Positions 1-5,849 of a DNA stretch of 14,901 nt are shown here, in pieces (within the stretch, counting starts at the first letter, position 1; each line of letters begins with the position of its first letter). The notes beneath the pieces are model-generated. The model made no database searches. It was not told the DNA's origin and saw only the letters and a program-made list of their open reading frames with translations. The position numbers and the translations under genes were made by a program. This DNA is from a bacterium SM23_31 (GTDB lineage: Bacteria > SM23-31): NCBI GenBank assembly GCA_001304035.1, contig LJUD01000026.1, forward strand, positions 1-14,901. Direction: 5' to 3'.

Positions 1-2
1 GG

Positions 3-62
3 GAAAAACGTAAACTGTATTGGTTAACAAAACATGCCTTAATCGGAAGCGGTTATAGCTAA
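3..62 (+). CDS. possible C-terminal tail of an unidentified gene
   Basis: One frame is open from the left edge and ends at TAA 60-62, reading EKRKLYWLTKHALIGSGYS. The other two plus-strand frames stop within about 27 bases. The residue mix (Trp, Tyr, Gly, basic residues) looks like protein rather than random AT-rich sequence, but 19 residues are too few to identify a family. It could be chance; the left flank would settle it. Confidence 0.3.
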   Translation, partial: EKRKLYWLTKHALIGSGYS

Positions 63-102
63 TTAAATCCCCCCTTTGCGACATTATCTAAAAATTACGT
101 CG

Positions 103-236
103 CTGATTAAAGCGATATTGTTTCTTCATCCCGTGGTTTCGGGACTCCTTGCGACGACAAGTACAACAACTCGTCTTTGCGAGCGAAGCGAAGCAATCTC
201 TATTTTAAATTCTATTACAGAATCTAATTATGTTAC
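103..236 (+). repeat. 134-bp dispersed repeat, copy A
   Basis: This segment is repeated at 1814-1947 in the same orientation, with the same length and only about five mismatches. It contains a small hairpin (TCCCG / CGGGA around 130-145) and a GC-rich core near 172-200 reading TTTGCGAGCGAAGCGAAG, then an AT-rich tail. A short open frame spans it, but the peptide is of the kind produced by intergenic repeats of this type, so I do not call a gene. The sharp ends and the abrupt loss of similarity outside suggest a dispersed non-coding repeat. Confidence 0.8.
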
Positions 237-334
237 TCTCTTTAATAATACTTTCATTACTTTCTTCTAACACGAATTCAAAACTTTTGAAATACCTGCA
301 ATTTTAAAGAACATAAAATATTTTTATTTTTGTA

Positions 335-364
335 TGCAACCTTTTTTAAAAATGTATCGTCTAA
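335..364 (+). promoter_or_regulatory. putative ECF-sigma promoter of the pentapeptide-repeat gene
   Basis: AACC at 338-341 is followed after exactly 16 bases by CGTCTAA at 358-364. The same arrangement, AACC-N16-CGTCTAA, lies on the minus strand just upstream of the ECF sigma gene (5850-5881). Known ECF promoters often have an AAC-containing -35 box and a CGTC-type -10 box. A start near 370 would give a leader of about 55 bases before the ATG at 426. Prediction from two matching sites only. Confidence 0.5.
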
Positions 365-425
365 CAATATATATGGAAAGTACGTAGATTAGATAAATAA
401 TTTAGTTCAACAAGAGGAGATTATT

Positions 426-1331
426 ATGAAAAGGTTTTTGGTATTTTTCCTGTTAATTCTCTTTATTCCTGTTCTGGCACTCTCTCAAACTCAAATAAAG
501 GCTGAGAATATTATGGATCAGATAAATGAGAGACAACCGGTAAATTATGAAAACGTTGAGATAGTCGGCGATATTGATTTTTCATCTTTGAAAGATATTA
601 CGCCTGACGAAAAGTCCGACAATATTTATTTATGTAATGTCAGGAGTCCTGTATCTTTCGTAAATTGCGTTTTTAGTGGTAATGTTATCGGTTATTTAAC
701 AGATTCAAATGACTTCTTGGAGTTATTTAATATTAATAATGACCTATATAATGTTGTCTTTCATGAAGATGCTGTTTTCAGCGGGTGCGAGTTTAAAAGA
801 GAATCCTTGTTTAAATATGCTCAATTCTTAAAACATGCGGATTTCAATAACACAAAGTTCCACGAAGAAGCGTACTTCAAGTATGCTGAGTTTTCAACGG
901 AGATAAGTTTTTTAAAAGCGGAGTTTAATGACGATGCGAATTTTAAATATACGGATTTCCCTGAAGCTGTTCATTTTAATGATGCGCTATTTCATGGAGA
1001 TGCAATTTTCAAATATGCCAAGTTCCCTAAAGGTGTCACTTTTGAAAACGCTGTTTTTGAGAAGACGGCTGATTTTAAATACACGGATTTTCCGGAAATT
1101 GTTAAGTATAATGGAGCTAAATTCCAGGGAGAAGCGATTTTTAAATACGCCGAATTCCCTAAAGGTGTTACCTTTGAAAATGCTGTCTTTGAAAGAATGG
1201 CTGATTTTAAATACTCAAAATTCTCTGGTGATGTGAATTTAAACAACACGGATTTTAAAGGTGATATTGATATCAAATATGCGGAAGTAAATGGGATGTC
1301 TTTCACTAAATATATGTTAATAAAGAAATAA
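426..1331 (+). CDS. exported pentapeptide-repeat-type beta-helix protein
   Basis: The 301-residue product starts with a signal peptide: basic residues, a hydrophobic stretch at about residues 4-19 and likely cleavage after LALS (20). An N-terminal part (21-100) contains the phrase VGDIDFSSL, a common opening of pentapeptide-repeat helices. From residue 107 to the C-terminus there are about eight 22-residue coils. F-K-Y (or I-K-Y) recurs at 129, 151, 173, 195, 217, 239, 261 and 283, and aromatic or aliphatic residues fall at spacings 5-6-5-6 in each coil. Such proteins fold as a right-handed quadrilateral beta-helix with the central Phe/Leu inside; their roles vary and none can be assigned here. 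The start is supported by AGAGGAG a few bases before the ATG. The gene stands alone, with a terminator at 1347 and a possible ECF promoter upstream. An envelope or periplasmic location is inferred. Confidence 0.85.
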   Translation: MKRFLVFFLLILFIPVLALSQTQIKAENIMDQINERQPVNYENVEIVGDIDFSSLKDITPDEKSDNIYLCNVRSPVSFVNCVFSGNVIGYLTDSNDFLELFNINNDLYNVVFHEDAVFSGCEFKRESLFKYAQFLKHADFNNTKFHEEAYFKYAEFSTEISFLKAEFNDDANFKYTDFPEAVHFNDALFHGDAIFKYAKFPKGVTFENAVFEKTADFKYTDFPEIVKYNGAKFQGEAIFKYAEFPKGVTFENAVFERMADFKYSKFSGDVNLNNTDFKGDIDIKYAEVNGMSFTKYMLIKK

Positions 1332-1346
1332 AAAATACCTATAGTT

Positions 1347-1384
1347 TCACAGATAATTGAATTCCTGATTGTCTGTGATTTTAT
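1347..1384 (+). terminator. rho-independent terminator of the pentapeptide-repeat gene
   Basis: TCACAGATAAT (1347-1357) pairs with ATTGTCTGTGA (1368-1378), an 11-bp stem with one G-U pair and a 10-base loop. TTTTATT follows immediately on the plus strand. It begins 15 bases after the stop codon. Confidence 0.7.
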
Positions 1385-1813
1385 TCATTACTATTTTCGA
1401 AAATAAGCATCATTTATACATATCCATAAGTTAATTCTAAGGACACAAAGATTAATTATGTCTATTTTCCTGATTTCTTTAGTGTTACCTCACGGTCGAG
1501 TTGTTTCTCCGGATTCGATATAAAACGTTTGCTCACGAGAGGTTTGCCTGTTTTTTCTCTCCTGTAGATCGATGTCGTAGTTTTTTGTTTATAAGCAGCG
1601 TGAGAAAGTCTTTCCAATCACCATGCACCTTTTCACATAATGTAGCCCCTGACCGCGTTGTTCTTGCCACGAAACGAATATAATAATATACAATTCGAGT
1701 GTCAATCCCGAATTCTCGGGATAGCTTACGCCAAGAGCACAGTCATAACTTACGCCATAATTAAGTATTGTATCCCTGGAATTATGCAAAATGTAATTGA
1801 AAAATAGCAAAAC
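1385..1813. other. stretch without a recognised gene
   Basis: No convincing gene is visible. The part at about 1490-1690 is less AT-rich than its surroundings. On the minus strand it has an open frame of roughly 50 codons that includes the phrase CEKVHGDWKDFLTLL, with no clear start or ribosome binding site. Competing frames of 60-73 codons exist on both strands. It may be a decayed gene or imported fragment; I recognise no family. Confidence 0.4.
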
Positions 1814-1947
1814 CTGATTAAAGCGATATTGTTTATTCGTCCCGTGGTTTCGGGACTCCTTGCGACGACAAGCACAACAACTCGTCTTTGCGAGCGAAGC
1901 GAAGCAATCTCTCTTTTAAATTCTATTACAGAATATAATTATGTTAC
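1814..1947 (+). repeat. 134-bp dispersed repeat, copy B
   Basis: Same orientation and length as copy A (103-236), differing at about five positions, with no similarity in the bases just outside either copy. The two copies bracket the pentapeptide-repeat gene at a distance of 1.7 kb. Confidence 0.8.
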
Positions 1948-2057
1948 GGTCTTAAAAATATATTCCAAAGACAAAAACTTTATAACAAGCAATAAGCATA
2001 AAAAAATACTTGATTTTTGAGATTTTGAGTTGTAGGTTTATGATGCAATAAAGATGT

Positions 2058-2086
2058 TTGACTTTACTATAATTTTACTACAATAT
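2058..2086 (+). promoter_or_regulatory. possible housekeeping promoter of hicBA
   Basis: TTGACT (2058-2063) is followed after 17 bases by CAATAT (2081-2086), or after 15 bases by TACAAT. Downstream, AGTAT (2100-2104) and ATACT (2115-2119) form an inverted repeat just before the hicB start. HicB antitoxins commonly repress their own operon, so this could be an operator. AT-rich DNA yields such matches easily. Confidence 0.35.
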
Positions 2087-2123
2087 TTATAAAAATTCAA
2101 GTATAGTAATTGAGATACTAACG

Positions 2124-2315
2124 ATGAAAACAAAAAAATACGTTTATTGGGAAGATGAGGGAATGTGGATAGGGTATCTTGAAGAATATCCGGATTATAT
2201 GACTCAGGGAGAAACTTTAGAGGAACTCAAGGAGAACCTTAGAGATATCTACAATGAATTGACTACCGGATCCATTCCTTGTGTGCGCAAAGTAGATGAA
2301 CTGGAAGTCTCGTGA
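2124..2315 (+). CDS. hicB: HicB-family antitoxin
   Basis: A 63-residue protein with the HicB-like fold pattern: an N-terminal strand (KYVYWEDEGMWIGYLEEYPDY), then TQGETLEELKENLRDIYNEL, which matches the typical HicB glycine-turn and helix region. In HicAB systems this protein binds and neutralises the HicA mRNA-cutting toxin and often represses the operon. The family here is the short, partial RNase H-like type; I see no separate DNA-binding domain in this short product. Its stop codon overlaps the hicA GTG (GTGA at 2312-2315), the usual tight coupling. No strong ribosome binding site precedes the ATG. The partner toxin is frameshifted, so this antitoxin may be an orphan. Confidence 0.85.
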   Translation: MKTKKYVYWEDEGMWIGYLEEYPDYMTQGETLEELKENLRDIYNELTTGSIPCVRKVDELEVS

Positions 2316-2483
2316 AGCGCAAAGACCTGATCAAGGAAATTGAGGAGATTTATTAGGCACGGCAGGAAACACGACTGGTACCAGAGTCCCAAAACAAAGA
2401 TATCCCAACCTATCCCTAGACACAGAGAAATCAACGAGAAACTCGCCAAGCATATTATCAAGATGCTTGGAAAAGAGGTATAA
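2312..2483 (+). pseudogene. hicA: frameshifted HicA mRNA interferase toxin
   Basis: From GTG 2312 the frame reads VKRKDLIKEIEE and then stops at TAG 2354-2356. From 2349, one frame over, sequence clearly continues the same family: FIRHGRKHDWYQSP, then a typical HicA C-terminus, ending at TAA 2481-2483. HicA proteins normally have a few residues (a Gly and hydrophobics) between the first helix and the R-x-x-G-x-H strand. About four residues are missing and the frame is shifted by one, which fits a net loss of roughly 11 bases near 2348. The His usually needed for RNA cleavage is still encoded (KHDWY) but cannot be reached by normal translation. HicA is a small dsRBD-like ribonuclease that stops translation by cutting mRNA; here it should be inactive. 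Confidence 0.85.
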
Positions 2484-2492
2484 CCTCTTGAT

Positions 2493-2591
2493 CTATTTGA
2501 CCTTCGCTTCTAAAATCTCAGGCAACTTATCTTTTCCTCTGTACTCCACTTTTTTCTTTACCATAACAATTGCCAACTGAAGCCCGTGCAT
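2493..2591 (-). CDS. possible 32-residue ORF or gene remnant
   Basis: The minus strand reads from ATG at 2591 to TAG at 2493 as a lysine-rich 32-residue peptide beginning MHGLQLAIVMVKKKVEYRG. An in-frame TGA lies six bases upstream of this ATG. There is no ribosome binding site. The peptide looks protein-like and could be the decayed C-terminus of a lost gene, but chance is a fair alternative. Confidence 0.15.
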   Translation of the reverse strand: MHGLQLAIVMVKKKVEYRGKDKLPEILEAKVK

Positions 2592-2931
2592 TGCTCAACT
2601 ATTTAATACCGATATTCTAATAATGAATCCTCATTCTAAAGGTGAGGTATGCATGGCAGGAAATTCGGAGCGCGAGAAGAAATATCCGACCTGAAATATA
2701 AGCATTACCCTTTTATATATAACGTCTTAATGACATTTAATATTGTTAAGCTGTGTGTTGGTGTTGTCACCAACACACAGATACTTTTGTTTCGCTGTTG
2801 GTGACAACACCAACAGTGAGCTTTAATTCGATCCCGCTAAGCGGAATTGTCTATTTATTTATGACTTTTTATATAGTTTAGACTCACCTGTCAACGATTA
2901 TTCCAGCGGAACACCTTCGTTAGCGAAAAGT

Positions 2932-2947
2932 CCCCCTTTGAAGGGGG
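2932..2947. repeat. CCCCCTT / AAGGGGG hairpin
   Basis: A perfect 7-bp stem with a 2-base loop, followed by ATAAAGGGGGATGT. Short elements of this kind recur in intergenic DNA of many bacteria. A related C-run, AAATCCCCCCTTTG, occurs at 65-78. Confidence 0.6.
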
Positions 2948-2971
2948 ATAAAGGGGGATGTAAAAAAACGC

Positions 2972-3019
2972 AGGGGCTCAATATATTGAGCCCCTACCGC
3001 GGATATTGCGTATTTTTCG
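2972..3019. repeat. 24-bp perfect palindrome plus tail, copy 1
   Basis: Positions 2972-2995 form a perfect 24-bp palindrome with arms AGGGGCTCAATA and TATTGAGCCCCT. It is followed by TTGCGTATTTTTCG at 3006-3019. Both parts recur in the same order at 3098-3141, so palindrome and tail form one composite unit. Confidence 0.8.
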
Positions 3020-3097
3020 CCGGCGGGAAGCTCTCTGTTGGTGTTGTCACCAACAGAGAAAATTAGTATGTTGGTCACAAGACCAACATACAGCATA

Positions 3098-3141
3098 AGG
3101 GGCTCAATATATTGAGCCCCTACGATGTTGCGTATTTTTCG
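3098..3141. repeat. 24-bp perfect palindrome plus tail, copy 2
   Basis: The palindrome at 3098-3121 is identical to copy 1, and TTGCGTATTTTTCG follows at 3128-3141, four bases closer than in copy 1. It ends 17 bases before the stop codon of the DUF4097 gene, so it lies in that gene's 3' region. It lacks the T-tract expected of a simple terminator. Confidence 0.8.
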
Positions 3142-3158
3142 ACGTAATAGCAAATAAT

Positions 3159-4361
3159 CTATTTCTTCTTGATGTGGATGGTTGTATATTCTCCTCTTAA
3201 TTCAATATTGTGTTTTCCGGTTCCAATTACATCGGATAAATTTCTTTTATTAGAGATTTTTTCTATATTCAGGTCAAAATCGCTTCTTATTTCGCCAAAC
3301 GTCGTGGAAGCAGTAACATTTGCGGACACATCACCGGGAAGTGTGAGCTCGATCCGCCCGAAAAAAGTTTCGAGATCTATTGTTCGCTCTTCAACCGTAT
3401 CTATGAGAACACCACTCACGGTAATAGCCGCGTGCTCATTATTAACGCCTACACTACCTGCAGCATTTGTAATGATTACGCCTCCAAAGGAGTTGTTCAC
3501 CGAAACGTTACCTGAAATTTCTACTGCTTCAACCGATGCATGTTTATTCTCGATATGTAAATCACCTTTAATTTCTTTGCATGTAACGGAACCGAATTGA
3601 TTAGTTAAAGAAGTAGTAGAACCGACTCTTTCAACCGTCATGGAACCATGTCCGCCGGTTATTTTAGCCATTCCCGTAACATCAGTAACTTTTATTTCAC
3701 CAAATCCCGAATTTGCAATTAAATCTCCGTAGATATTTGAAATTATTAAAGAGCTATGCTGATTTGTTATTCTCGGATTGCCTGTTAAATTGTCGGCAAT
3801 TAGCTCACCGAACTTGTTGTTTAATTGGATTTCGCCTTCTAAACCCATTGCATTTAATGCCCCAAAGGAATTCGACACGTTAAATCTACCTGTAAGAGCA
3901 TTTAAGTCGATTTCGCCGAAAGAATTTTCGATGTTCAAGTCGATATTTTCCGGTATTTCAAGGGTATATGATATTGAAAATGAATTAATATCCTCTTTAT
4001 CCTTAGGATATTCGGTTATAATATCAACTTTATTCGTATTCTCATCGATTTTCAACAGCATCTTTTTAATAAATTCCTCCGCATCCTGCTTATCATCTGC
4101 AGAAACCCTCTTTTCACCTTTTATGGTAATTTTGTCGTTCGTACCTCGGCGCACATCAATATCCCCGAAGCTGTGGATAACTGTTATCTGCATTCCGGGT
4201 TTGCCTGTTAGGGTAATGTCAATTTTTTCCGTTAATTCAATAGCTGGTTGAATTCCTCCGTTTTCTGTCATTTGCTGAGCCTGCCGGGCTTGTCCAAAAG
4301 CTAAAGACGAAAAACCGGCAAAAACAAACGCTAAGCTTATTACAATCAATCTGCTTTTCAT
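3159..4361 (-). CDS. secreted DUF4097-type beta-solenoid protein
   Basis: A 400-residue product with a signal peptide (about residues 1-23, likely cut after AFG). The body is typical of the DUF4097 / putative adhesin beta-strand-repeat family. A strict 18-residue repeat runs from residue 147 to 309: S/K/G/Q-F-G or x-H-S/G/A opens each unit at 147, 165, 183, 201, 219, 237, 255, 273, 291 and 309. Related units occur at HSFGDIDV (63-70), TFFGRIEL (332-339) and TTFGEIR (353-359). From unit 3 on, F-G and H units alternate. Such proteins are thought to fold as beta-solenoids in the envelope or outside the cell; no biochemical role is established. AAAGGAGG precedes the ATG. It follows the sigma and anti-sigma genes in the same direction after a 236-bp gap holding a MITE-like insertion, so it is a likely target or partner of that regulatory pair. 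Confidence 0.85.
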   Translation of the reverse strand: MKSRLIVISLAFVFAGFSSLAFGQARQAQQMTENGGIQPAIELTEKIDITLTGKPGMQITVIHSFGDIDVRRGTNDKITIKGEKRVSADDKQDAEEFIKKMLLKIDENTNKVDIITEYPKDKEDINSFSISYTLEIPENIDLNIENSFGEIDLNALTGRFNVSNSFGALNAMGLEGEIQLNNKFGELIADNLTGNPRITNQHSSLIISNIYGDLIANSGFGEIKVTDVTGMAKITGGHGSMTVERVGSTTSLTNQFGSVTCKEIKGDLHIENKHASVEAVEISGNVSVNNSFGGVIITNAAGSVGVNNEHAAITVSGVLIDTVEERTIDLETFFGRIELTLPGDVSANVTASTTFGEIRSDFDLNIEKISNKRNLSDVIGTGKHNIELRGEYTTIHIKKK

Positions 4362-4396
4362 GGCTAATCCTCCTTTTTATTAATGTTTAATATTCT

Positions 4397-4587
4397 ATTA
4401 AAACTTTGGCAAATTTTATAAATAAACATTTGTCATTCTCGCGTAAGCGGGAATCCAGTCCTTTATGTTGATAATTGCTCAATGGATTCCTGCTTTCGCA
4501 GGAATGACATCAAAATATTTTATTCATTTAACAGGTACCTATATACATTAAATTTAACAATTAATCAAAATTTGCTAAAGTTTTAAT
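4397..4587. mobile_element. MITE-like element between anti-sigma and DUF4097 genes
   Basis: A 21-bp sequence beginning ATTAAAACTTTGGC at 4397-4417 is matched in reverse complement at 4567-4587 with one mismatch (TTTGCTAAAG against TTTGCCAAAG). The 191-bp interval has no gene and contains a second, internal inverted repeat (4431-4509). Long terminal inverted repeats around a short non-coding core are the hallmark of MITEs. I see no clear target-site duplication or encoded transposase, so an unusual RNA stem is an alternative. Confidence 0.5.
4431..4509. repeat. REP-like inverted repeat (TGTCATTC...GGAATCCA type)
   Basis: The arms 4431-4457 and 4483-4509 are 27 bases each and complementary except at four positions. 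Each arm carries its own small GC-rich hairpin (CGCGTAAGCGGG; CTGCTTTCGCAG). A related arm lies at 6146-6172. This kind of sequence is a common dispersed intergenic repeat. Confidence 0.75.
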
Positions 4588-4597
4588 TCGTATAATC

Positions 4598-5254
4598 TTA
4601 CGCTTTATTATTCAATTCTTTCATCGTTGATACTATCTCTGCATACGCCAATAACAAGTATTTTCGTGCATTATAGTTGTATTTATTTTCACTCAAAGCA
4701 TCCTTGCATTCGGAAACGTAATCATTTAAAAAAGCAACTTTTTCCTGATAAGACATGTACATGTCCTTCGGTATATTGTCCTTCTTGGTTTCGACCAGCT
4801 CAGTATACTTTGCGATTTCTGCAGCATATTGATTTTCCGTGTCGAGTAACGGCTTTTCCGACCGCGCCAAACGCGAGATTTTCTCCTCAACCGATAACGG
4901 ATAAAGGAAATAATAACTTAATGCCGCAATCAACAGAACCGAAGCCGCACCCACAAATGCAGGTTTAAGGAATATCACTTTCAGCGGGGATAAAACATCA
5001 TCTACAAAATATCCGATTTTAGATAATATCGATTCCTTTTGTGTGTCGGGTATTTGTGATGTTGTTAAGGACTCCCTGACTTTTTTCCACAATCCGTCCG
5101 GCGCTTTATATCCGGGGAGTGCGCTTACTTTTTCGTGTAGCAGCGTTTCGATTTTTAGTTCATTTCTACAGCTTTCGCATCCTTCAAGATGCTTTTCGAG
5201 TTCAATATTCAATCCCGAATTTTCATACTGCGTCCAAAAATCTTTACAATTCAT
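4598..5254 (-). CDS. membrane anti-sigma factor with zinc-finger motif
   Basis: A 218-residue protein. Its N-terminus has C3, H22, C26 and C29 in an H-x3-C-x2-C arrangement, the zinc-binding anti-sigma (zf-HC2) motif that holds an ECF sigma factor inactive at the membrane. A single transmembrane helix lies at about 98-117 (AFVGAASVLLIAALSYYFLY). The C-terminal 100 residues are helical and charged and should be periplasmic, perhaps the sensing part. The gene starts 11 bases inside the end of the sigma gene, with GGAGG nine bases before the ATG, so the two are translationally coupled. The identity of the bound sigma (the adjacent gene) is inferred from this pairing; the signal is unknown. Confidence 0.85.
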   Translation of the reverse strand: MNCKDFWTQYENSGLNIELEKHLEGCESCRNELKIETLLHEKVSALPGYKAPDGLWKKVRESLTTSQIPDTQKESILSKIGYFVDDVLSPLKVIFLKPAFVGAASVLLIAALSYYFLYPLSVEEKISRLARSEKPLLDTENQYAAEIAKYTELVETKKDNIPKDMYMSYQEKVAFLNDYVSECKDALSENKYNYNARKYLLLAYAEIVSTMKELNNKA

Positions 5255-5837
5255 GCGTAAAAGCCTCCATGTACGGGAGTAATTTTTTTCTCAATGTTGA
5301 TTTTGCCGCAAAGTACTGTGATTTGCTCGTTCCGGGTGATATTTCCAATATTTTTGCAATTTCTTCATGCTTGAAACCTTCGATTGCATACAAAATAAAA
5401 ACGGTTTTATATCCTTCCGGCAGTTTTTGTATCTCATTTTCAATGATGCTGTTAATAGCCCCCGGTGTTTTTTCATTTGAATGTAAGGCAGTTAAATATT
5501 CCGGCAAATCCTCAATTGCGTCAACCTGCATAAATTTTCTATCATGCCTGAGTTTATCAAGACAGGTATTAACGGCAATTTTATAAATCCACGTAGACGG
5601 TGATGAATCGAATCTGAAAGCATGTATATTTCCAAAAACTTTAACAAAAATATCCTGTGCCGCATCTTGCGTATCCAGTTCGTTGCCAAGCATGCGCACT
5701 GCCGTGGAATACACCTTGTCCTTGTACAGATCAAAAAGTTCTTCATATGCGGATTGTTCTCCCTGCTGGCATCGTTTGATCAAGGCTGATTCCGGTGATT
5801 TTTCATTATTCTTGGGCAATAATTTATCTCTGCTCAT
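5244..5837 (-). CDS. ECF-type RNA polymerase sigma factor
   Basis: A 197-residue protein, the usual size of an ECF sigma factor. Region 2 is at about 34-102: AYEELFDLYKDKVYSTAVRML, then the DAAQDIFVKVF segment and TWIYKIAVNTCLDKLR, which bind core polymerase and the -10 element. Region 4 is at about 131-190: LPEGYKTVFILYAIEGFKHEEIAKIL, then a helix-turn-helix for the -35 element. It is followed by an overlapping anti-sigma gene. No clear ribosome binding site precedes ATG 5837. A promoter-like AACC-N16-CGTCTAA ends only about a dozen bases before the ATG, suggesting autoregulation and a very short leader. The ECF subgroup and signal cannot be told from sequence. Confidence 0.92.
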   Translation of the reverse strand: MSRDKLLPKNNEKSPESALIKRCQQGEQSAYEELFDLYKDKVYSTAVRMLGNELDTQDAAQDIFVKVFGNIHAFRFDSSPSTWIYKIAVNTCLDKLRHDRKFMQVDAIEDLPEYLTALHSNEKTPGAINSIIENEIQKLPEGYKTVFILYAIEGFKHEEIAKILEISPGTSKSQYFAAKSTLRKKLLPYMEAFTHEL

Positions 5838-5849
5838 TGTTTACACTGT

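Larger units (their letters stand above)
2751..3091. repeat. cluster of four related TTGGTG hairpins
   Basis: Four perfect stem-loops share a core. First: CTGTGTGTTGGTG (2751-2763), loop TTGT, CACCAACACACAG (2768-2780). Second: CTGTTGGTG (2795-2803), loop ACAA, CACCAACAG (2808-2816). Third: TCTCTGTTGGTG (3032-3043), loop TTGT, CACCAACAGAGA (3048-3059). Fourth: GTATGTTGGTC (3066-3076), loop ACAA, GACCAACATAC (3081-3091). The loop alternates between TTGT and its complement ACAA, so copies lie in alternating orientation. Outer stem bases differ between copies but stay paired. They lie downstream of the DUF4097 gene; none has a convincing T-tract. Confidence 0.85.

Noticed and set aside
76..270. 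64-codon open frame over repeat copy A (and the similar one at 1829-2020)
   Set aside because: Both frames lie across the 134-bp dispersed repeat, have no ribosome binding site, and differ outside the repeat, so they are repeat artefacts.
2348..2356. Programmed frameshift in hicA
   Set aside because: No slippery run or stimulating structure is seen at the junction, and about four conserved residues are missing, which a simple slip would not explain.
3098..3121. 24-bp palindrome as the DUF4097 terminator
   Set aside because: No U-rich tail follows on the minus strand and an identical copy lies further downstream as part of a composite repeat.
2751..3123. Possible CRISPR array because of repeated hairpins
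   Set aside because: Repeats vary in length and orientation, spacers are irregular, and there are no cas genes.
2920..3153. 77-codon minus-strand frame with a repeated GAQYIEPL phrase
   Set aside because: The repeated phrase is the translation of the 24-bp palindrome and its surroundings; the frame is a by-product of non-coding repeats.
3169..3600. Long plus-strand frames opposite the DUF4097 gene (also 3778-4251)
   Set aside because: They are antisense shadows of a gene with a signal peptide, a ribosome binding site and strict repeat structure.
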